From: Actinomycetota bacterium
GTDB taxonomy: Bacteria; Actinomycetota; Thermoleophilia; Solirubrobacterales; Solirubrobacteraceae
DNA length: 18,929 nucleotides
Assembly (NCBI GenBank): GCA_903970315.1
Contig: CAJCIJ010000310.1
Span: 1-18,929, forward strand
Direction: 5' to 3'
The position numbers and the translations under genes were made by a program. The notes beneath the pieces were generated by a model that saw only the letters and a list, made by a program, of their open reading frames with translations, searched no databases and was not told where the DNA came from. This document shows, piece after piece, positions 13,599 through 18,929 of this stretch; the first letter of the stretch is position 1; every line of letters begins with the position of its first letter.

Positions 13599-14627
13599 AT
13601 GTCTCCAAAGAAGTCCAAGGTCCCGCAGGCGATGCCGCAGGCGATGTTCGAAACACGCAGCCAGTCCTGGCAGGACGCGGGACTGGGCAACCAGATAGCG
13701 CGGGGGGAGGCCAAGCGGGCGCGGTGGCACGGCCTGGTGCTGCTGGCGGCGCTGGGCGGAGTGGTGGCGCTTTATGCCTGGCGCCACGCAGTCTTCGGCG
13801 TCGGTGGCAAGGCCTGCGAAGGAATGCATCCGCACCCGTTTTGCACCAGCGACATCCCCGTACGGTTGGCGGCGGCATTTGCTCTGATCGTGCTCAGCTG
13901 GCCGCTTGCGCTCAATGCCGGCCGGGGGCTTGGGCCGGCGCTGTTCCGGCGCATGGAGCCTGCGACCGCGGGCACGGTGGGGTTTGTGCTGCGCTTTGTC
14001 ACGGTCATCACCGTGACGCTTGTGGCGCTTGCCATCGCAGGGCTGAGCCTGGGTCAGCTTCTGGGCGTGGCCGGTGCCACGGCGGTGATCGCCGGCCTTG
14101 CCGCCCAGCAGACGCTGGGCAACTTCTTCGCCGGCGCCGTGCTGATCAGCGCTCGGCCGTTTCGCGTGGGTGACAGGGTGCGCCTGCAGGGCGGCGTGCT
14201 GGGTGGTGGCAAGGGACAGATCGAGGGCGTTGTGAGCTCGCAGGGTCTGCTCTACACAACACTGGCGGTGGGCAACGAGCTGGTGATGGTCCCCAACAAT
14301 GTCGTGCTCAACGTGGCGGTGCGGCCGCTGCGCGAACCCGACGCTGTGAGCATGCGCGCTCGCCTGGCCCCGGGTATGACCCCGCGCCACCTCCAGGAGG
14401 TGTTGGAAGGCTCGCTGAAGACCCCCATGCGGCGCAGTCCGCGGATCACCCTCGAAGAGCTACAGGACGGCCGCGCGGTGGTCAGCATCGCGGCGACGCC
14501 CCAGCGCTCATCCGACGGCAGCGCGCTTGCAAGCGAGCTGTTGGCGGTCGTCGCCCAGGAGACCTCCGAGGCCCCGGACGGCGAAGACGCAGACGCCGGT
14601 AACGGCGCCGGTGCACGCGGCGACTGA
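13599..14627 (+). CDS. MscS-family mechanosensitive channel
   Basis: An inner-membrane channel of the MscS family that opens under membrane tension to release solutes. The 342-residue protein has hydrophobic segments at about 45-61, 88-108 and 125-148. The pore helix region GVAGATAVIAGLAAQQTLGNFFAG (about 156-180) runs into ISARPFRVGDRVRLQG, the hallmark of the family's beta domain. VSSQGLLYTTLAVGNELVMVPNN is the conserved MscS beta-domain continuation. ATG 13599 follows GGGAG (13591-13595) by three bases. Two Cys (73, 82) lie in the external loop after the first helix and could form a disulfide. The acidic tail is disordered-looking. It stands alone between the hicAB pair and the hipB relic. 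Confidence 0.9.
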   Translation: MSPKKSKVPQAMPQAMFETRSQSWQDAGLGNQIARGEAKRARWHGLVLLAALGGVVALYAWRHAVFGVGGKACEGMHPHPFCTSDIPVRLAAAFALIVLSWPLALNAGRGLGPALFRRMEPATAGTVGFVLRFVTVITVTLVALAIAGLSLGQLLGVAGATAVIAGLAAQQTLGNFFAGAVLISARPFRVGDRVRLQGGVLGGGKGQIEGVVSSQGLLYTTLAVGNELVMVPNNVVLNVAVRPLREPDAVSMRARLAPGMTPRHLQEVLEGSLKTPMRRSPRITLEELQDGRAVVSIAATPQRSSDGSALASELLAVVAQETSEAPDGEDADAGNGAGARGD

Positions 14628-14681
14628 GACGTTCACGACGGGCAACCACCGAGCGTTGGGCGACCGTAGGGACGCCAGCTC

Positions 14682-14932
14682 TCAGGGCTGCCCGGTCACC
14701 TGAGCTGCCAACTCGCGCTGCCTATGCTCGAACGCCGGCTCCATCCGCTCGATCTCACCCTTGCCCAGACCGGCGACCCGACGACACCGCGTGAGGTGCC
14801 TGCGCGCTCTGCCAGCTGGGCCTGGGTGAGGCCCCGTAGGCGCCGCCAAGTCGAGACGCTGCCGGCGACGCTCCTGAGTGCTCGTTGTACGGGCAGCGGG
14901 GGGCCGCTCCGTGTCCTACTATGGGGGTCCAT
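14682..14932 (-). pseudogene. frameshifted HipB-like XRE antitoxin
   Basis: Starting at ATG 14932, the frame reads a leader of about 25 residues and then STWRRLRGLTQAQLAERAGTSRGVV, a clear XRE/HipB-type helix-turn-helix. At about 14790-14800 the match moves to another frame, where VAGLGKGE replaces the expected VARLEKGE; that second frame stops at 14682-14684. One indel therefore splits the domain. The continuation after the shift (IERMEPAFEHRQREL) is not typical of HipB, so the 3' half may be decayed. No hipA kinase follows; the next gene is mscS on the other strand. A sequencing error could also explain the shift. The intact reading (78 residues) lacks the last helices of the domain. Confidence 0.5.
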
Positions 14933-14967
14933 ATATAGAGCGCTCTAGCTGTTAAAGCTCCATATAT
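14928..14967. promoter_or_regulatory. AT-rich operator-like region of the hipB relic
   Basis: A perfect 12-bp palindrome, TAGAGCGCTCTA, sits at 14936-14947. It lies between two direct copies of TCCATATAT (14928-14936 and 14959-14967), whose starts are 31 bp apart, about three helical turns. The region overlaps the relic's start codon and stands out as AT-rich in GC-rich DNA. HipB-type repressors bind operators at their own promoter, which is the likely origin. Confidence 0.5.
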
Positions 14968-15099
14968 CGACCGCACAGCACGAGATCCTCGCCAACGGCA
15001 GGCGCGCGGCGGGAGAGCGCGGTGCTGGGGTCGTTCTACGTCGCCGATGCCCCAGCGGGTGCTGAGATCTGGAACACTGTTGCGACGGCCCGGGAGTCC

Positions 15100-15120
15100 G
15101 TTGGTGCGGACCGGCCCAAC
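15100..15120 (+). other. hairpin in the leader of the small secreted protein gene
   Basis: GTTGG (15100-15104) and CCAAC (15116-15120), plus an inner CGG/CCG pair, form an interrupted stem shortly before the ribosome binding site. It could affect translation. In 14948-15141 I see no gene; GCTGGGG (15024-15030) and CCCCAGC (15050-15056) form another loose inverted repeat. Confidence 0.3.
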
Positions 15121-15141
15121 CCAACGAAAGGGATGACCGAG

Positions 15142-15696
15142 ATGAGACTTCGCGTTGCTAGCGCTATCAGCGTCCTTGTTGTGCTCACCGCCGTGGCGGG
15201 GGCCCAGGCGGCGCTGCCGACCACACACACCAACCTGATCGTCCCGGTCAAGTCGCTGGCTGGGGTCAAGCTGGGATCTTCCCTGGCCGCTGCGACCGCC
15301 GCGTGGGGCAAGGGCGGCACGTGCAACGAAGGCGGGTGCCAGTACGGAAGCACCATCAGCAAGGTTGGAGAGGCCTCGTTCCAACTTGCCCAGACGAGCA
15401 CGACCGCTCCGATCGAGGTGGTCAGGGTGGGCATCGAAGCCGGGGTCACCAACGATACGGCGAGTGGCAAGAAGGAGTTCAACACGCCACTTGACCGCTT
15501 CAAGACTGCAAAGGGCATCGGGATCGGTTCGACGCTCTCGGCGCTCAAGCACGCCTACCCCCACGTCAAGTCCGCCTCAGCCGTTGGATCGGTCACCGTC
15601 TACACGCTCCTGGGACCTGGAGAAAGCTTCACGCTGTTCGAGGTGACCGAAGGCCGCGTGTATGGCATCTCAATGCAGAGCGTGCACCTGGGCTGA
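15142..15696 (+). CDS. small secreted protein with two similar halves, unknown function
   Basis: The 184-residue protein has a typical signal peptide (MRLRVASAISVLVVLTAVAGAQA, cleavage after AQA near 23). The mature part contains two related motifs: LAGVKLGSSLAAATAAWGKG at about 39-58 and TAKGIGIGSTLSALKHAYPHV later, each a Gly-x-x-x-Gly-Ser strand-turn followed by a helix. This suggests a duplicated fold like BLIP or SmpA/OmlA domains, which bind other proteins, but no close family is recognised. Two Cys (61, 66) flank CNEGGC and may form a disulfide. ATG 15142 has AAAGGG nine bases upstream; ATG 15133 is in frame but too close to that site. It stands alone on the plus strand before the second vapBC pair. 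Confidence 0.75.
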   Translation: MRLRVASAISVLVVLTAVAGAQAALPTTHTNLIVPVKSLAGVKLGSSLAAATAAWGKGGTCNEGGCQYGSTISKVGEASFQLAQTSTTAPIEVVRVGIEAGVTNDTASGKKEFNTPLDRFKTAKGIGIGSTLSALKHAYPHVKSASAVGSVTVYTLLGPGESFTLFEVTEGRVYGISMQSVHLG

Positions 15697-15759
15697 TCGT
15701 CGCTGGGTCGGTTACGTTGAGCGCCGTCCTCGGCGCCAGACCGGTGCTGTACCAGGTGC

Positions 15760-15765
15760 TACACT
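15760..15765 (+). promoter_or_regulatory. candidate -10 element, leaderless start of the second antitoxin
   Basis: TACACT (TAnnnT) is followed by seven bases and then GTG 15773, the same geometry as at 4971-4986. No ribosome binding site lies between. It favours GTG 15773 over the upstream in-frame codon at 15662, which lies inside the previous gene. Confidence 0.5.
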
Positions 15766-15772
15766 TCGGGTC

Positions 15773-16042
15773 GTGCCCACCCGCCACCCGAGGCATTCGA
15801 TCACCGAGACGCCTCCGGTGCGCGAGGCGCTCGACGCACTCCGTCGCCGGGGAGAGCGCCCACGGTTCGACGATCTGATTATCCGGGGGGCGCGCGACCG
15901 GTTGCGGGAGATGGAGTCCGCGCGCGATGACGCGGCCGGCAATGCCGAGCTGCGACGCCAGCTGATCCAGCAGTTGCGCACTGGCGAGGGCCTCGACGTG
16001 GATGCTGCGTATGAGGTCCGCGAGCGCGGCTGGACGCATTGA
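15773..16042 (+). CDS. VapB-like antitoxin of the second PIN toxin pair
   Basis: An 89-residue basic-to-acidic protein directly upstream of a PIN toxin gene. It begins MPTRHPRHSITETPPVREAL, followed by RRRGERPRFDDLIIRGARDRL, compatible with a ribbon-helix-helix DNA-binding part (beta strand, then two helices). An acidic, helical C-terminus (AAYEVRERGWTH) would contact the toxin. The family is not exactly recognised; the antitoxin role rests on position, size and the TTGA overlap with the toxin gene. Its promoter appears leaderless. Confidence 0.7.
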   Translation: MPTRHPRHSITETPPVREALDALRRRGERPRFDDLIIRGARDRLREMESARDDAAGNAELRRQLIQQLRTGEGLDVDAAYEVRERGWTH

Positions 16043-16485
16043 CGGGCTACGGCCAAGGGCTGCTTTTCGATAACTCCGTGTGGGCGCGACTGCTCGACGG
16101 TCGGCTGCACGGTTCCGTGCGCGAGAAGTTTGAGATGGCGCTCGCAGACGGTGAGCTGTGGACCTGTCCACCGACCCTGTTGGAGATGCGCTACAGCGCT
16201 CGCGACAGCAAGACATTTGCGCTTACCGCAAGCCGGCTGGACGCGCTTCCGCACGCACCGCTAAGCAGCGAGTCCGCAGCAGCGGCGGTCACGGCCCAGG
16301 CCGAGCTCGCGGCGGCAGGCGGCATCTCTCACCGCGTCAAGCCAGTGGATCTGCTGATTGCCTCGATAGCCGCCACGCAAGGCCTTGGCGTACTGCACTA
16401 CGACCACGATTACGACACGATCGAGCGGCATACCTCTCTTTCATTCGCCAGTGTTTGGGTTGCGCCACGCGGCGACATCGGCTGA
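16039..16485 (+). CDS. vapC: VapC-like PIN-domain toxin (second pair)
   Basis: A 148-residue PIN-domain protein. The metal-site acidic residues are visible: Asp11 (LLFDNSVW), Glu49 (LLEMRYSA), Asp104 (KPVDLLIA) and the cluster HYDHDYD at 120-126. The KPVDLLIAS block with a later HYDHDYDxI is typical of a VapC subgroup distinct from the one at 7416-7805, so the two pairs are not recent copies of each other. TTG 16039 overlaps the antitoxin stop as TTGA. Expected to cleave a structured RNA when released from the antitoxin. Confidence 0.85.
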   Translation: MTGYGQGLLFDNSVWARLLDGRLHGSVREKFEMALADGELWTCPPTLLEMRYSARDSKTFALTASRLDALPHAPLSSESAAAAVTAQAELAAAGGISHRVKPVDLLIASIAATQGLGVLHYDHDYDTIERHTSLSFASVWVAPRGDIG

Positions 16486-16542
16486 TCAAAACTCCAGCTG
16501 CTGCTAGGACATCGGCTCAGCACGCCGGGGCCTACCGCACGC

Positions 16543-16558
16543 TGCCACACAGGTGGCA
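16543..16558 (+). terminator. possible terminator hairpin after the second vapBC
   Basis: TGCCAC and GTGGCA pair over 6 bp around loop ACAG, 57 bases after the toxin stop. No T tract follows. The 16486-16626 gap holds no other clear element. Confidence 0.35.
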
Positions 16559-16626
16559 CTGAATGTGAGACCATCGACGTGTGCCAATTCGACGGCTTGC
16601 GTGTCCGCCTGTCCATCGTAGGGACC

Positions 16627-18929
16627 GTGGCCACTAACGCCGGGTCCGGCTTGGTGTCCAATCATGGCCTCGGGCTGCGCCGAGCCCGGCGCTCGGCGCT
16701 CGGTGCTGTCGCCGTGACGGCGGTCGCTGTGGCGATTGGCGCTGTCGCCTCAAGCTCGGAGGCGCTTGCGGCGGCCTACCCGGTAGGAGTCGATCCGTTG
16801 AGCGGCCAGCCGACGCCGCTCGCTGCCTCGGTGATACCTGCGACGGCGGTCGCGACAGCAACCGGGGTGAACTGCTCGCCAAACCCGGTTGAGTCCGGCA
16901 AGCCGACAACGTGCAAGGCGGAAGTGGCTTTCCTGGTCGCTCCGACAGGGGGCGCGCCCGACACGGTCACGTTCGGCTCGAACGGGGCCGGCGAATTCTC
17001 AAAGGGTGGAGCTTGTGACCTGTCGTTTGCCGCCAAGGAGCCGACTGGGGCATGCTCGGTGACGTACACCGAGACCGACGCCAATTCGCCGAAGATCACC
17101 GCCTCCTACACCGGCAACGCTTCGTACTCGTCCAGCAAGGGCTCGACCAAGCTGACTGTGACGGTGCCCCTGGACACGACCTCGACTGGGGTCAGCTGCA
17201 CGAACTCCACCCCTGGCGTCGGCACGAAGACGAAGTGCACCGCGACGGTGACCGACACGACCAACGGCTCCTCGACACCAACCGGGACGGTGAGCTTCGG
17301 CGCCGACGGCGCGAAGGGAACCTTTACCAGCGCTACGTGCGCGCTCGCAGCTGGAAGTTGCGCGATCGAATTCACTCCGAGCGAAGCCGGTCAGACGACG
17401 ATAACGGCCGGTTACGGTGGCGACAGCACACATTCCACGAGCTCTGGGTCTTTCACCTTGAACCCGACGGGCGAACCACTCATTTCATACCAGCCCTCCT
17501 GCAATCAGAGCCAGGTCGAGGTCGGTCAGCCGGCGGAATGCGTGGTGGTCCTGCTGGGGATTCCGCCGCCGTACTTCTACGCCCCCAGCGGGGAAGTCAC
17601 GTGGAGCTCGAGCCCGAACGGCGAGGGCGCGTTCAGCGACTACCCCATAAAACAGGGGGAAGGCGGCGTGACTGGCAACCCTTGCACGCTGCCCTGGGGT
17701 ATATCAACTGCCGCCCCCGTCGCGTGTGTGGAGCTTTTCACCCCCTCGGTGGCAGGGACCCAGACGCTCACGGCCGCATACCACGGCAACAGCGAATACG
17801 CGGCCGACTCGGCAACGGTTCCACTGGTCGTGACCCCCAACGAAACCGCCACTGCGGTCAACTGCGCGCCGGACCCAGCCTACAGCGACCAAGCGTCGAC
17901 ATGCACGGCGACGGTCACCGACACCAGCCCGCATCCGATCGCCCCTACAGGCAACGTCGCCTTCGAAACGACGGGCTCGGGCAACTTCTCGGGCAGCGAC
18001 TCCTGCACGCTCGGCGGCAGCGGCTCGGAATCGAGGTCGTGCTCGTTGACGTACACCCAGAAGGATGCCGCGTCGGCCTCCCTTGGCGCCACCTACGAAC
18101 CCGACGGGGCGCACGCGGGCAGCTCCGGGTCAACCCCCTTGACGATCTCGCCCAACCCGACCACGACCGCGGTTGACTGCGCGCCTACGACTCTCGCCGC
18201 AGGCGCGGAAGCCAAGTGCACCGCGACCGTCACCGATGACGGCCCCGTCAAATCGACCCCCACGGGATCGGTGACCTTCGTCAGCCCGGTGCCCAGCGGC
18301 GGCTTTATCCCCGGGCGCGCCTGCACGCTGTCGGCCAAAAACAGCGAATCGGCGTCCTGCGAACTGAGCTATTCCCAGCGGGTGGCCGGCTCGCCGACAA
18401 TCGCTGCCGAATACGAAGGTGACGCAGCGCACGCGCCGAGTGAAGGGTGGGGTGGACTGACGGTGTCACCGAACCCCACGACGACCGCTGTCAGCTGCTC
18501 GCCTAACCCTGCCTCCACGTCGCAAGCGGTGACGTGCAAGGCGACCGTGACCGACACCGGCTCAAGCCCTGTGACTCCCACCGGGTTGGCCAACTTCGTA
18601 TCGACTGGCGCCGGCGATTTCAACGCAGTCGCGTGCGTGCTGGCCGGCACCGGCGCCTCCGCGGAGTGCACTGTCAACTACAGCCAGACCACTGCCGGAA
18701 GCCCGAAGATCACCGCCAGCTACTTCGGCGATAAAAACCACACCGGCGGGTCGGGCGCGTTCACGTTGACGGTCAACGCCGCTGCCGGCGCCGGGCCAAC
18801 GGGAGTCTCGGGTCAGACCGGTTCGCACAGCTCGACGGACACCACACTGTCCGCCGGCCTCAAGGAGCAGGTGGCCGCGGTGACGGTGGGCGCGGCCAAG
18901 ATCATCAGCGGGATCGCCGCCTCCGTCCC
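16627..18929 (+). CDS. large secreted protein with six Ig-like repeats (3' end beyond window)
   Basis: The frame is open from GTG 16627 to the right edge, giving at least 767 residues. The N-terminus has a basic region (RRARR at 19-23), a hydrophobic core and a likely cleavage after ALA near 47-49. Six tandem Ig-like domains of about 95-120 residues follow, each of the bacterial Ig-like repeat type. The common pattern is TAVxC-x-P, TCxATVTDT, PTGxVxF, a Cys-containing strand, a second Cys strand ending in Tyr, and SPxITAxYxGD. Domains 1 and 4-6 keep four Cys each, likely two disulfides. Domain 3 is the most divergent, with an aromatic/Pro insertion (PPPYFYAP). After domain 6 a Ser/Thr/Gly linker leads to VAAVTVGAAKIISG. 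Such proteins act at the surface in adhesion or as spacers. GAGG-like TAGGG precedes GTG 16627; GTG 16579 is an alternative. Confidence 0.82.
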   Translation, partial: MATNAGSGLVSNHGLGLRRARRSALGAVAVTAVAVAIGAVASSSEALAAAYPVGVDPLSGQPTPLAASVIPATAVATATGVNCSPNPVESGKPTTCKAEVAFLVAPTGGAPDTVTFGSNGAGEFSKGGACDLSFAAKEPTGACSVTYTETDANSPKITASYTGNASYSSSKGSTKLTVTVPLDTTSTGVSCTNSTPGVGTKTKCTATVTDTTNGSSTPTGTVSFGADGAKGTFTSATCALAAGSCAIEFTPSEAGQTTITAGYGGDSTHSTSSGSFTLNPTGEPLISYQPSCNQSQVEVGQPAECVVVLLGIPPPYFYAPSGEVTWSSSPNGEGAFSDYPIKQGEGGVTGNPCTLPWGISTAAPVACVELFTPSVAGTQTLTAAYHGNSEYAADSATVPLVVTPNETATAVNCAPDPAYSDQASTCTATVTDTSPHPIAPTGNVAFETTGSGNFSGSDSCTLGGSGSESRSCSLTYTQKDAASASLGATYEPDGAHAGSSGSTPLTISPNPTTTAVDCAPTTLAAGAEAKCTATVTDDGPVKSTPTGSVTFVSPVPSGGFIPGRACTLSAKNSESASCELSYSQRVAGSPTIAAEYEGDAAHAPSEGWGGLTVSPNPTTTAVSCSPNPASTSQAVTCKATVTDTGSSPVTPTGLANFVSTGAGDFNAVACVLAGTGASAECTVNYSQTTAGSPKITASYFGDKNHTGGSGAFTLTVNAAAGAGPTGVSGQTGSHSSTDTTLSAGLKEQVAAVTVGAAKIISGIAASV

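Noticed and set aside
13294-13878. 194-codon minus-strand frame upstream of hicA
   Set aside because: It overlaps the start of the MscS gene, is Arg/Pro-rich and includes the nested hairpin; there is no family resemblance.
17052-18176. Plus-strand open frame of 374 codons inside the Ig-repeat gene
   Set aside because: It is out of frame with the Ig-like repeats, which are clear in frame 1 through the whole stretch; the product is an Arg-rich shadow.
1-18929. CRISPR arrays, tRNA or rRNA genes, transposases
   Set aside because: None were seen: no regularly spaced repeats with spacers, no tRNA cloverleaf and no DDE or serine/tyrosine recombinase motifs in any credible frame.

Overview
This is a high-GC window with GTG and TTG starts, stop/start overlaps of the GTGA or ATGA type, and several likely leaderless promoters. 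Together with its style of secreted proteins (an unusually long PstS, a lysine-rich beta-domain C-terminus, Cys-containing Ig-like repeats), it points to an actinobacterium, most likely of the Thermoleophilia/Solirubrobacterales type. That placement is an inference; there is no rRNA here to confirm it.

Layout. 1-391: C-terminus of a secreted or surface protein cut by the window edge. 392-2472: a long PstS-type phosphate-binding lipoprotein-like or secreted protein, preceded by four direct 11-bp repeats that look like a PhoP box and followed by two hairpins. 2473-2994: a Uma2/DUF820 nuclease-like protein. 2991-7334: a glycan cluster with two divergent operons: methyltransferase plus GT4 on the minus strand, and two translationally coupled GT4 enzymes on the plus strand. 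7416-8038: a VapBC-type toxin-antitoxin pair (minus). 8151-8360: a possible small protein. 8403-11677: a PHP-domain/GT4 fusion protein coupled by ATGA to a DUF2334 deacetylase-like protein (minus), with a possible two-unit Pho box upstream. 11817-12755: UppP, the undecaprenyl diphosphatase, transcribed divergently. 12846-13284: HicAB (minus). 13599-14627: an MscS-type channel. 14682-14947: a frameshifted HipB-like antitoxin relic with a palindromic operator region. 15142-15696: a small secreted protein. 15773-16485: a second VapBC pair (plus). 16627-18929: the N-terminal part of a large secreted protein with six Ig-like repeats, running off the right edge.

How it fits together. Most of the window concerns the cell envelope: four GT4 glycosyltransferases, a methyltransferase, a deacetylase-like enzyme, lipid-carrier recycling (UppP), an osmotic channel and several secreted proteins. 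Phosphate supply may link the left and middle parts, because both pstS and the PHP-GT4 operon carry 11-bp-spaced TCAC repeats upstream. Three toxin-antitoxin pairs and the remains of a fourth lie between the envelope genes from 7.4 to 16.5 kb, which marks the right half as accessory and plastic. The best candidates for something not well described are the PHP-GT4-DUF2334 operon with its possible Pho control and duplicated start codon, and the nested hairpin at 13464-13522.
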